From positions 1 to 6,830 of the forward strand of contig JBBRVE010000119.1 in NCBI GenBank assembly GCA_038247245.1: 6,830 nucleotides of DNA, read 5' to 3'. The notes beneath the pieces are model-generated. The model ran no database searches. It saw only the letters and a program-made list of their open reading frames with translations, and was not told the DNA's origin. Position numbers and translations under genes: made by a program. Source of the stretch: JAPWJZ01 sp038247245. Its GTDB lineage: Bacteria > Pseudomonadota > Alphaproteobacteria > Micavibrionales > UBA2020. Positions 1 to 6,830 of the stretch are shown here, in pieces (position 1 is the stretch's first letter; every line of letters starts with the position of its first letter).

Positions 1-2
1 AA

Positions 3-2312
3 TTCCGCCCCGCCATCGGCCGTTTTGTGATGGGCGGCACGAATGGCAGTTTCAACATGCCGGGGCTGTATGCCGAACCGCTGCCCGTAAAAAAACTGTT
101 TATGCAGGCCGTGATGGATGCGGCGGCGGGCACGGCGGATATCACGCAATTGAAACTGGATATCGGCAATAACCCAGATGCCGCCAAAACGCCGCAGGCC
201 GTGGCCACCGTGAAGATTGTGACCGAGCCGAACGGCGCGCGCGTGGCGACCGTTGCGGGCACGCTCATCAACACGCCGATGGACGACCTGCACGCCTATT
301 GGCCCGAAACGCTGGCACCCGACCCCCGCGCATGGGTGACGACGCGCCTGACCAAGGGCATTGCGCAGACCGCGACAATTGCGATGGAGCTTGCCTATGA
401 TGCGGCGGCGGAGAATAAAATTGCCGTGCGCAGTCTGGGTGGCGACATAGATTTTACCGGCATCGACGTCAATTACCTGTCCACCATGCCGCCCGTGCTG
501 AATGTGGCGGGGCACGCGACATACGATCGCACATCATTCCTGATGGATTTAAAGGGCGGCAAGCTGCTGGACATGAAGGTCGGCAAGTCAAAGGTCAATA
601 TCACCGACCTCGACAAGATCGGCAACGGCGGGCATTGCCAGATCGAAGTGATTGCGAATGCCGAAGGCGCATTGAAAACCGCGCTGAAAGTGATCGACAG
701 CAAGCCGCTGGAATACCCCGAAAAGCTGGGCATCAAATCAGCGGAGGTGGAGGGCAAGGCGAAAGTCGACCTGACCCTCAAATTCCCGATCAAGAAATCG
801 CTGACGCTGCCCGAAATCCGCATCGATGCAAAGGCGGATTTGAACGACGTGAAGCTGAAGGATATCGTTGCGGGTCTGGACCTGACGGGCGGGCCGATGG
901 ATCTGGATGTCACCAATGACCGGCTGAAGATCAAGGGCAAGGGCGTGCTTGGCGGGATGCCGGTGACGTTCGACTGGCTGAAAAATTTTACGGCGGGTGC
1001 AGCTGCCTCGATGAAGCTTTCGGCGTCGCTGCCATTGGATGCACCCGGCCTTGCGGCCTTTGGCGTGCCTGCGATGCTGGGCGTATCGGGCACGCTGCCG
1101 GCCGATATCGATTACACGCTGAAGCCCGATAAATCGGCAGTGCTGGTGTTGAAGGGCGACGCCAAGCCGTTTGGCTACAAACTCGATATTATCGATTTCG
1201 CAAAACCTGCCGGCAATGATGGCAAGATCGACCTGACGCTGGCATTGCAGGCGAACAAGCTGCGGAAAATATCCGGCCTGTCGCTCACGGGCGCGGGATT
1301 GTCAATGAAGGGCGATATCGATTTCGGGGACGATGCAAAGGGCGCAGTCGAGGTAAAAAAAGCGTCGCTGAAGGAATTCAATTTCGGCGACACATCGGTT
1401 GCCGTCGAAATCGAAAGCAAGGGCGGTGGCTATAATATCCGCGCCACGGGGCGTCAGGTTGATGCTTCCGCGCTGTTCAAGGAGAACAACAAACCGGGCG
1501 ACGATGTCGATGCCGCCAAGCAGGCGGCGCCCATCCGCCTGAACCTGTCCGCCGGACGGATGATCACCGGCAAGGACCGCGGGCTGGATAACGTGCGCAT
1601 CGTGCTGGTGAAAAACGCATGGAAACGCCTCGACCAGATGGAACTGGACGCGAAATCGGGCAAGGGCAAGATCATGCTGCGTTACCTGCCTGCCGGCAAA
1701 GCGCATACATTGAAATTCGAGGCCAGCGACGCGGGCACGGCGCTGGCGGCGCTGGGCATTTCAAAATCCATCAAGGGCGGGTCGCTTGTCATTAACGGGC
1801 GTCCGCATCCGCAGGGCGGCTCGCGCGATATGGTCGGTACTGCCGCGCTCAGCAATTTCAAGATCAATGACGCGCCGGTGATTGCGAAACTGCTGAATGC
1901 CATGTCGCTGGTCGGCATATTGCAGATGATGAGCGATGACGGGCTGGGTTTCAAAAAAGCGCGCGTCGATTTCGTCTGGCTGGACAAAGGCCAGCCACAA
2001 CAGCCGCAGAATGTGCGGATGCTGAAACTGAAGGACGGCAAGACATTCGGCTCGTCGCTCGGCTTGACGTTCGAAGGCACGATCGATAACTGGCGGAATG
2101 CTTATAACCTTGAAGGCACGATTGTGCCGGCATCGGGTGTTTCCAAATTCCTCAACATCATCCCCATCGTCGGCACGATTTTGACGGCGGGCGGGGAGGG
2201 GATTTTCGCGGCGACCTACACGATCAAGGGCACGAAGGCCGAGCCGGTGGTGAGCGTCAACCCGCTCTCCGTGCTGGCGCCCGGCATCTTGCGGAAAATA
2301 TTTTTTGAGTAA
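3..2312 (+). CDS. AsmA-like/DUF3971 (YhdP-type) envelope protein, 5'-truncated by the window edge
   Basis: This is the C-terminal part (769 residues visible) of a large AsmA-superfamily protein. Family members such as E. coli YhdP, TamB and AsmA are anchored in the inner membrane, span the periplasm as a long beta-rich groove, and help phospholipids reach the outer membrane. The reading frame is open to the first bases of the window, and no ribosome binding site precedes the first GTG (27) or ATG (30), so the real start and the N-terminal membrane anchor lie upstream. A DUF3971-type signature sits at about 297-341 (YWPETLAPDPRAWV). Repeated alternating strands with Gly/Asp turns (for example GGMPVTFDW near 951-977) follow, as expected for these repetitive folds. 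The end is the typical AsmA_2 tail, with NIIPIVGTIL, GEGIFAATYTIKG and a final NPLSVLAPGILRKIF. The stop is TAA at 2310-2312. Family assignment is from motif recognition; the lipid-transport role is inferred from the family. Confidence 0.8.
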   Translation, partial: FRPAIGRFVMGGTNGSFNMPGLYAEPLPVKKLFMQAVMDAAAGTADITQLKLDIGNNPDAAKTPQAVATVKIVTEPNGARVATVAGTLINTPMDDLHAYWPETLAPDPRAWVTTRLTKGIAQTATIAMELAYDAAAENKIAVRSLGGDIDFTGIDVNYLSTMPPVLNVAGHATYDRTSFLMDLKGGKLLDMKVGKSKVNITDLDKIGNGGHCQIEVIANAEGALKTALKVIDSKPLEYPEKLGIKSAEVEGKAKVDLTLKFPIKKSLTLPEIRIDAKADLNDVKLKDIVAGLDLTGGPMDLDVTNDRLKIKGKGVLGGMPVTFDWLKNFTAGAAASMKLSASLPLDAPGLAAFGVPAMLGVSGTLPADIDYTLKPDKSAVLVLKGDAKPFGYKLDIIDFAKPAGNDGKIDLTLALQANKLRKISGLSLTGAGLSMKGDIDFGDDAKGAVEVKKASLKEFNFGDTSVAVEIESKGGGYNIRATGRQVDASALFKENNKPGDDVDAAKQAAPIRLNLSAGRMITGKDRGLDNVRIVLVKNAWKRLDQMELDAKSGKGKIMLRYLPAGKAHTLKFEASDAGTALAALGISKSIKGGSLVINGRPHPQGGSRDMVGTAALSNFKINDAPVIAKLLNAMSLVGILQMMSDDGLGFKKARVDFVWLDKGQPQQPQNVRMLKLKDGKTFGSSLGLTFEGTIDNWRNAYNLEGTIVPASGVSKFLNIIPIVGTILTAGGEGIFAATYTIKGTKAEPVVSVNPLSVLAPGILRKIFFE

Positions 2313-2371
2313 TTCCGGAAAATGCAGATAATTCAACGCATTTGACATTAATCATATGTGATCCACGGGAA

Positions 2372-2380
2372 TGGTATAAT
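2372..2380 (+). promoter_or_regulatory. Extended -10 promoter upstream of clpB
   Basis: The bases TGGTATAAT form an extended -10 element (TG-N-TATAAT) with a perfect TATAAT at 2375-2380. Transcription would begin near 2387, leaving a leader of about 57 bases before the clpB ATG. The hexamer at the normal -35 distance (2352-2357, TCATAT) is poor, which fits an extended -10 promoter. A TTGACA lies at 2342-2347 but is 27 bases from the -10, too far to act as its -35. This looks like a housekeeping sigma factor promoter rather than a heat-shock (RpoH) one. Confidence 0.55.
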
Positions 2381-2427
2381 CGTATAAGCATTAGATAAGG
2401 TGCTGCGATTGCGGGCCTTGCAAGAAG

Positions 2428-2434
2428 AAAGGGA
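2428..2434 (+). promoter_or_regulatory. Ribosome binding site that fixes the clpB start
   Basis: AAAGGGAG at 2428-2435 is a good Shine-Dalgarno sequence, and its core ends nine bases before the ATG at 2444. This supports ATG 2444 (protein beginning MDFENFTERG, the usual ClpB N-terminus) over the in-frame GTG at 2435, which overlaps the site itself. Confidence 0.75.
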
Positions 2435-2443
2435 GTGCCTCAG

Positions 2444-5064
2444 ATGGACTTCGAAAATTTCACCGAGCGCGGCAAATCCGTCGTTCAGGCCGCGCAAACA
2501 CTTGCGCTGCGCCACGACCACCAATTTTTACAGCCGGAGCATTTGCTGAAATGCATGCTCGATGACGACAGCAATGTCGTGAAGAACCTGATCCGCGCGG
2601 CGGGCGGTAAGCCCGAGGCGATTGCGCAGGCGCTCGACGAAGGCTTGGCGGGCATGCCATCGGTGCAGGGCGGCGGCGCGCAATCTCTGCATATGTCGCC
2701 GTATCTGGCGAAAACGCTCGACCAGGCGCAGCAGATCACCAAGAAATCAGGCGATAAATTCGTGACGCTGGAGCGTATGCTGCAGGCAATCACGCTCGTG
2801 CCGCAATCGGATGCGGCGAAATGCTGCAGAAAAACGGCGTCCAGGCGCAAAGCCTCAACAAGGCGATCAATGATCTGCGCAAGGGGCGCACGGCGGACAG
2901 CGCGTCATCGGAAGACCGTTTCGAGGCGTTGAAGAAATACACGCGCGACCTGACCGAAGCCGCGCGCAACGGCAAGCTCGACCCCGTGATCGGCCGCGAC
3001 GAAGAAATTCGCCGCGTCATTCAGGTATTGGCGCGCCGCACGAAAAATAACCCCGTCGTCATTGGCGAACCCGGCGTGGGCAAGACCGCGATTGCGGAAG
3101 GCCTCGCCATGCGCATCGTCAAGGGCGACGTGCCGGAGGCGTTGAAGGACAAACGCCTGCTGTCGCTCGATCTTGCCGCCATGATTGCGGGCGCGAAATA
3201 CCGCGGAGAATTCGAAGAACGCCTGAAGGCCGTGCTGGAAGAAATCCGCGCGGCGGCGGGCGAGGTGATTATTTTCCTTGATGAACTTCATACGCTGGTC
3301 GGCGCAGGCAAGGCCGATGGCGCGATGGATGCGGGCAACATGCTGAAACCGGCGCTCGCGCGCGGTGAATTGCATTTGGTCGGCGCGACCACGCTCGACG
3401 AATACCGCAAGCATATCGAAAAAGATGCGGCGCTGGAGCGCCGTTTCCAGCCCGTGTTCGTGAAAGAACCGACGGTCGAAGACACCATTTCGATTTTGCG
3501 CGGCTTGAAAGAAAAATACGAAATGCACCACGGCGTGCGCATCACCGACAGCGCGATTGTGGCGGCAGCGACGCTGTCGAACCGCTATATCTCCGACCGT
3601 TTCCTGCCTGACAAGGCAATCGACCTGATCGACGAAGCTTCGTCGCGCCTGCGCATGGAAGTGGATTCCAAGCCGGAAGAACTCGACGAAATGGACCGCC
3701 GCATCATCCAGCTCAAGATCGAGCGCGAGGCGTTGAAGAAAGAAACTGCAGACAAGGCGACCAACGATCGCTTGGCCGCGCTTGATACCGAGCTGAACAA
3801 CCTTGAACGCCAATCCGCCGAAGTGACGTCGCGCTGGAAGGCGGAGAAGGAAAAACTGTCTTCCGGCCAGAAGATTCAGGAAGACCTTGAGCGTGCGCGG
3901 ATCGAGCTGGAACAGATGCACCGCAGCGGCAACTGGACGCGCGCGGGTGAACTGACCTATGCCGTGATCCCGCAACTGGAGGCGAAACTGGACGAAGTGT
4001 CCAAGGCCGCCGGTGCCGCGATGATCAACGAAGAAGTGCGCGACAGCGACATCGCCGAAGTCGTGAGCCGCTGGACGGGCATTCCTGTCGATAAAATGAT
4101 GCAGGGCGAGCGCGACCGTTTGCTGAAAATGGAAGAACATTTGCGCCAGCGCGTGATCGGGCAGGAAGAAGCGGTCGCATCCGTTTCTGCCGCCGTCCGC
4201 CGTTCGCGCGCCGGTTTGCAACGCGCAAACCAGCCGATTGGCACGTTCCTGTTCCTTGGCCCCACAGGGGTTGGTAAAACGGAACTGGCGAAGGCACTGG
4301 CCGAATTCCTGTTCGACGACGAAGCCGCAATGCTGCGCATCGACATGTCGGAATACATGGAAAAACACAGCGTCGCGCGCATGATCGGCGCACCTCCCGG
4401 CTATGTCGGGTATGACCAAGGGGGCGCGCTGACCGAAGCCGTGCGCCGCCGCCCGTATCAGGTCATCCTGTTCGACGAGGTTGAAAAGGCGCACCCCGAT
4501 GTGTTCAACATTTTGCTGCAGGTGTTTGATGACGGGCGTTTGACCGACGGTCAGGGGCGCGTCGTGGATTTTTCCAATACGGTGCTGATCATGACGTCGA
4601 ACCTTGGTTCCGAATACCTTGTGAACCTGAAGGACGGCGAGGAAGTGGAGGATGCTAGAGCCGATGTGATGAATGTCGTGCGCGGCGCGTTCCGCCCCGA
4701 ATTCCTGAACCGCATTGACGATATCCTGCTGTTCCGCCGCCTGAGCCGCGATATCATGACGAGCATCGTCGATATTCAGCTGCGCGGCTTGCAAAAAATG
4801 CTGGCCGACCGCCACATGACACTGGAACTGGATGACGCGGCGAAAAAACACCTCGCCGATGTCGGTTACGACCCGTCCTATGGCGCGCGCCCGCTGAAAC
4901 GTGTGATCCAGAAGGAACTGCAAAATCCGCTGGCCAACGCCATTATCGAAGGCAAGGTCACGGATGACAGCGTCATTTCCGTGACGGCCGCCAAGGGCGC
5001 GCTGGTCATCACCGCGAAAACCAAGGCCGAAAAACGCGCGAAATCGAACGGGGCGGCGGCTTAA
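2444..5064 (+). CDS. clpB: ClpB chaperone (Hsp100 disaggregase), interrupted by a one-base frameshift
   Basis: ClpB is a cytoplasmic hexameric AAA+ ATPase that works with DnaK/DnaJ/GrpE to pull proteins out of aggregates. As read, frame 2 from ATG 2444 gives 126 ClpB residues, then 36 unrelated, very basic residues, and stops at 2932; ClpB resumes in frame 1 at 2821. Restoring one A at the AAA of 2819-2821 gives an 873-residue protein, the normal length. Restored numbering: N-domain about 1-140; Walker A1 GEPGVGKT 208-215; pore loop KYRG with Tyr253; Walker B1 ending Asp280-Glu281; arginine fingers Arg333-Arg334; coiled-coil middle domain about 410-525 with RWKAEKEKL; Walker A2 GPTGVGKT 606-613; pore loop GYVGY with Tyr654; Walker B2 Asp678-Glu679; Arg757 in NRIDD; sensor-2 GARPLKR 814-820. 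Every key residue is present, so the rest of the gene shows no decay. It is probably transcribed from the promoter at 2372-2380. The break is either a sequencing error or a recent mutation. Confidence 0.95.
2819..2821 (+). other. Frameshift site in clpB (one A missing)
   Basis: The frame-2 protein matches ClpB up to ...PQSDAAK (codon AAA 2819-2821), and the frame-1 protein takes over with MLQKNGV at 2821. Against my memory of typical ClpB sequences, the stretch from FVTLER to NGV has exactly the usual spacing if one A is added to make GCGAAAATG. The local bases (GGCGAAATG) do not form an X XXY YYZ slippery heptamer, so programmed -1 frameshifting is not supported. Confidence 0.85.
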
Positions 5065-5083
5065 CTATAAAGCTAGTTTTTTT
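5063..5083 (+). terminator. Weak candidate terminator after clpB
   Basis: AACTA (5063-5067) and TAGTT (5074-5078) form a five-pair inverted repeat around a six-base loop, and the right arm runs into a T tract reaching 5083. The layout is terminator-like, but the stem is short and AT-rich, and it overlaps the clpB stop codon. It may be leaky or not function at all. Confidence 0.3.
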
Positions 5084-5094
5084 GTAGGGAAAAT

Positions 5095-5907
5095 ATGAAT
5101 TTAAAATTCAGAATCTTTGCTGCGGCTTTCTTTGTTATATCTATGTCTTGCGCCATGTCTCATGCGGCTTCGGCCGAACAAGCTATAGCGTCAACAGATA
5201 CTCCTTTTTACAAAGAGTTAGATGACGTCGCATCCAAAACTCCTGGCTTAGCTGTTGGGTTGCGTCTCACCGAGCGTATAAAAAGCGATGGAAAGCTTTT
5301 CTTTATTGCACTCGATTGGCTGAAAAATAACTCAATCGCCCAAAGCCAAGTGCAGAAATTCAACAGCTTTTATTTTCTGATCTATTCAGATCTATTGCTA
5401 CAGGCTGGGCAATATTACAAAAATAAGGGTGACGAAGCCACATTCAATGAGTTGACTAAATCCTCATTAATGAATTTACTTTTTTTTGAAATGTTGTTGT
5501 CCTCGGATATCACGCGATGTGAGGATAAATCAGTATCTTCTATAAAACCAATTTTATTGGGGTTCCGTTTTAAAGGGCTGCAGCCATACTTTGGCCTTGT
5601 TGCGAAACCTCAGATGCAAGGAATATGGCGCTCCGCGAAAGTTCTCGACGACAAGTATGCTGAGCGTATTCCGAACAAGGAAGTCTGTTCGAGCGGTGCA
5701 GCCGTATCCGTGGATATGCTTAAACAACCCGGCACAAAAACTATCGAAGTGGCTGACCCGAAACAGTTTGGCGGCAAAAGCCGGAAAATTATCCCTCCCG
5801 AAGGCTATGCGTATCAGCCTACCTATATTGATAACGCGACATGGAATGCCCAGCGTCACAGTATCAACGATCAGGTAATTCAGGCATGGGCAGAACGATT
5901 TCCCTGA
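5095..5907 (+). CDS. Exported protein of unknown function, AT-rich
   Basis: I do not recognise this 270-residue protein. The ATG at 5095 follows AGGGA (5086-5090) at a short four-base spacing. It has a classical signal peptide: basic MNLKFR, a hydrophobic core at about residues 7-22, and likely cleavage after SHA (24) or ASA (27). Cys19 lies inside the hydrophobic core without a proper lipobox, so a lipoprotein is unlikely. The mature part would be periplasmic or secreted, looks largely helical in residues 35-140 (hydrophobic runs at about 91-103 and 123-137), and has only two cysteines, Cys142 and Cys198, which could form a disulfide. The C-terminal part, about 175-270, is more polar. It begins 30 bases after the clpB stop, so co-transcription with clpB is possible. 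Base composition is unusual: GC is 22/60 at 5101-5160 and 20/60 at 5461-5520, against 40/60 in clpB at 3061-3120, rising to 31/60 at 5701-5760. This hints at separate ancestry. An intact frame, signal peptide and ribosome binding site argue that it is a real gene. Confidence 0.8.
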   Translation: MNLKFRIFAAAFFVISMSCAMSHAASAEQAIASTDTPFYKELDDVASKTPGLAVGLRLTERIKSDGKLFFIALDWLKNNSIAQSQVQKFNSFYFLIYSDLLLQAGQYYKNKGDEATFNELTKSSLMNLLFFEMLLSSDITRCEDKSVSSIKPILLGFRFKGLQPYFGLVAKPQMQGIWRSAKVLDDKYAERIPNKEVCSSGAAVSVDMLKQPGTKTIEVADPKQFGGKSRKIIPPEGYAYQPTYIDNATWNAQRHSINDQVIQAWAERFP

Positions 5908-5919
5908 TCCCTCTGTATT

Positions 5920-5942
5920 AGGGCTGCAGAAATCCGCGCCCT
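5920..5942. terminator. Candidate hairpin between converging genes
   Basis: AGGGC (5920-5924), a bulged T, then GC (5926-5927) can pair with GC (5936-5937) and GCCCT (5938-5942) around an eight-base loop. It lies 13 bases after the stop of the exported-protein gene. The following bases are only TCT, so it lacks a good T tract on either strand. It could be a weak terminator for the converging genes. Confidence 0.25.
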
Positions 5943-5988
5943 TCTAAAACGGGTTAATAGCCACATACATCCATAAGCTTCGGAGAAC

Positions 5989-6003
5989 GCTGCCGTAGGC
6001 GGC
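5989..6003 (-). other. Short GC-rich hairpin just after the small membrane protein stop
   Basis: GCTGCC (5989-5994) and GGCGGC (5998-6003) can pair, with one mismatch that is a G-T on the plus strand (A-C on the minus strand), across a three-base gap. It directly abuts the stop codon (minus strand TAA, 6004-6006). The bases that follow on the minus strand (GTTCTCC) are not a T tract, so it is not a classical intrinsic terminator; it might protect the transcript 3' end. Three bases is a tight loop. Confidence 0.25.
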
Positions 6004-6285
6004 TTAGCCCATCATCGCCAGTAACGTCATCGCAGGCGCGGTGAAGAAGCCCAGCACGCACAAGACCGCGCGGGGCGCGTGAATTTTGCGGCGGGCGAGG
6101 GGGATGGCGGTTGCGGCGGCGATAGTGCCGCTGGCAATCGCGGCGACGATGCCGATTTCATCCTGCTGCAAGATCATAAACAAAATACCGCCCACCGCCG
6201 ATCCCGCGCCCGCGATAAATCCGCAGGCATAGGACCAGAGGTAATCTTTTTTCGGGCTATGTTCCGATATGCTGCACGCGGTCAT
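6004..6285 (-). CDS. Small protein with three predicted transmembrane helices
   Basis: A 93-residue hydrophobic protein I cannot assign to a family. Predicted helices are at about 17-39 (rich in Gly/Ala, with GAGSAVGG), 44-64 and 72-92. The charge pattern follows the positive-inside rule: Lys12-Lys13 before helix 1 and Arg65-Arg66-Lys67 plus Arg72 between helices 2 and 3 would be cytoplasmic, while the QQDE turn between helices 1 and 2 would be periplasmic, giving an N-in, C-out topology. Its ATG (6283-6285) comes one base after the stop of the FecR-domain gene, with only a weak AGG-containing upstream sequence, so its translation is probably coupled to that gene. The consistent topology and tight spacing are the reasons to accept it as real. 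It is probably an inner-membrane protein whose function relates to the FecR-domain protein, but that is inferred from position only. Confidence 0.7.
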   Translation of the reverse strand: MTACSISEHSPKKDYLWSYACGFIAGAGSAVGGILFMILQQDEIGIVAAIASGTIAAATAIPLARRKIHAPRAVLCVLGFFTAPAMTLLAMMG

Positions 6286-6286
6286 T

Positions 6287-6830
6287 TTATTCGGCCTGTT
6301 TTTTATAGATAGTGCCAGCAGCCGCGCGTTTCATCCAGGCAATATTTTTGGGCGAGAATTTGACAGGTTTTGCCGGCGCGATATCCGTGCCGCGCATGGT
6401 GGTGCCGTCGCCCGGCATCAGCGTCACTTTGCCGCCGTTGTTGTAAACGTCGATCACGCCTTCTTCGAGGTAGATCCAGCATTGCCCCTTGGCCATCGCG
6501 CGCGTCAGTTTCGTGCCGCGAATGCCCATGGTGCCGAAATTCAGGTGCATTTTTACGTCGGGGTTGGGGTTTTTATCCATCAAGCCGCTAACATAGGAAA
6601 ACGCGGTGTCGAGGATGGTGAATTCTGCGGTGCCCTGACGGGGTTTTTGAGTGTCATACACATACTGGTCAATCACCACGCGCCCGTTTTGCGCCACGAC
6701 CAATGTGCTGTTGTCGGCGAATTCGATCTGCACGCGGCTATCCTTGCCGGTTGCCACCGCATCGCCCTGCACCAGCCCGTCGCCAAGTTTCAGCGGGCGT
6801 GATGCCTTTTGCCCTGCGTTCATCACCGTC
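6287..6830 (-). CDS. FecR-domain protein, 5'-truncated by the window edge
   Basis: About 181 codons of a FecR-domain protein are visible, ending with TAA at 6287-6289. The frame is open to the right edge; the GTG at 6826 and ATG at 6823 have no ribosome binding site and fall within what looks like a domain strand (TVMNAGQK), so the true start and any signal peptide lie outside the window. Counting from the GTG, LKLGDGLVQGDAVATG is at 12-27, FADNSTLVVAQNGRVVID at 36-53, the GIRGT motif at 101-105, and a further strand set LEEGVIDVYNNGGKVTLMPGD at 120-140. Only a short basic tail of about 25 residues follows. The spacing resembles the stand-alone, exported FecR-domain proteins common in alphaproteobacteria rather than the FecR anti-sigma regulator of iron-citrate uptake, so I give no gene symbol. 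In related genomes such proteins often neighbour CHASE2-type sensors or cyclases; none is visible here. It is followed, one base later, by the small three-helix membrane protein. Confidence 0.8.
   Translation of the reverse strand, partial: TVMNAGQKASRPLKLGDGLVQGDAVATGKDSRVQIEFADNSTLVVAQNGRVVIDQYVYDTQKPRQGTAEFTILDTAFSYVSGLMDKNPNPDVKMHLNFGTMGIRGTKLTRAMAKGQCWIYLEEGVIDVYNNGGKVTLMPGDGTTMRGTDIAPAKPVKFSPKNIAWMKRAAAGTIYKKQAE

Noticed and set aside
473..1093. Minus-strand open frame of 206 residues inside the AsmA-like gene
   Set aside because: It is a Ser/Pro-rich antisense translation typical of a shadow frame, with the real gene on the plus strand.
2313..2320. TTCCGGAA palindrome right after the AsmA-like gene stop
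   Set aside because: Four pairs with no loop and no T tract; it is not a terminator, and a single short palindrome is not enough to call an operator.
2342..2380. TTGACA (2342-2347) as the -35 of TATAAT (2375-2380)
   Set aside because: The spacer is 27 bases; about 17 is needed.
2313..2443. RpoH (heat-shock) promoter before clpB
   Set aside because: I looked for CTTG followed 17-18 bases later by a CCCAT- or CYTAT-like -10. The CTTG at 2288-2291 has no fitting -10, and the one at 2417-2420 lies in the leader too close to the start codon.
2816..2823. Programmed -1 ribosomal frameshifting in clpB
   Set aside because: No slippery heptamer is present, and ClpB is not known to use recoding.
2905..4923. 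Long 672-residue open frame on the minus strand across clpB
   Set aside because: It is the antisense shadow of a GC-rich, strongly biased gene. Its translation is rich in His, Phe, Arg and Gln with no domain, and the opposite strand is unmistakably ClpB.
5379..5398. Tandem ten-base repeat GATCTATTCA/GATCTATTGC
   Set aside because: Only two imperfect copies inside a coding frame; too short to suggest an attachment site or iteron.
6269..6802. Plus-strand open frame of 177 residues opposite the FecR gene
   Set aside because: The minus-strand product has clear FecR-domain motifs; the plus-strand translation shows no recognisable features.

Overview
The window reads as chromosomal DNA of a Gram-negative bacterium, most likely an alphaproteobacterium. 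The basis is the style of three proteins (a DUF3971/AsmA-like envelope protein, a ClpB of alphaproteobacterial character, and a secreted-type FecR-domain protein ending its domain in a GIRGT motif) plus GC-rich codon use. No genus can be named from this. I see no tRNA, rRNA, CRISPR array, insertion sequence or phage gene.

Layout, left to right. (1) 3-2312, plus strand: the C-terminal 769 residues of a large AsmA/YhdP-like protein whose start lies upstream of the window. (2) 2313-2443: a 131-base gap with an extended -10 promoter, a leader of about 57 bases and a good ribosome binding site for the next gene. (3) 2444-5064, plus strand: clpB, the Hsp100 disaggregase, complete from start to stop but broken by one missing A at 2819-2821; restoring it gives an 873-residue protein with all catalytic residues present. 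(4) 5095-5907, plus strand: an unrecognised exported protein, clearly more AT-rich than its neighbours. (5) 5908-6003: a short gap between converging genes. (6) 6004-6285, minus strand: a small protein with three predicted membrane helices. (7) 6287-6830, minus strand: a FecR-domain protein whose start lies beyond the right edge; its stop is one base from the start of the small membrane protein, so these two form an operon read leftwards.

Functionally the window is mixed housekeeping: outer-membrane lipid homeostasis (AsmA-like), cytoplasmic protein disaggregation (ClpB), an envelope protein of unknown role, and an envelope-associated FecR/small membrane protein pair. The genes do not form one evident pathway. 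The points worth a second look are the clpB frameshift, the AT-rich orphan directly behind clpB, and the coupled FecR and three-helix membrane protein pair. I did not find convincing evidence of a new defence, mobile or regulatory system.
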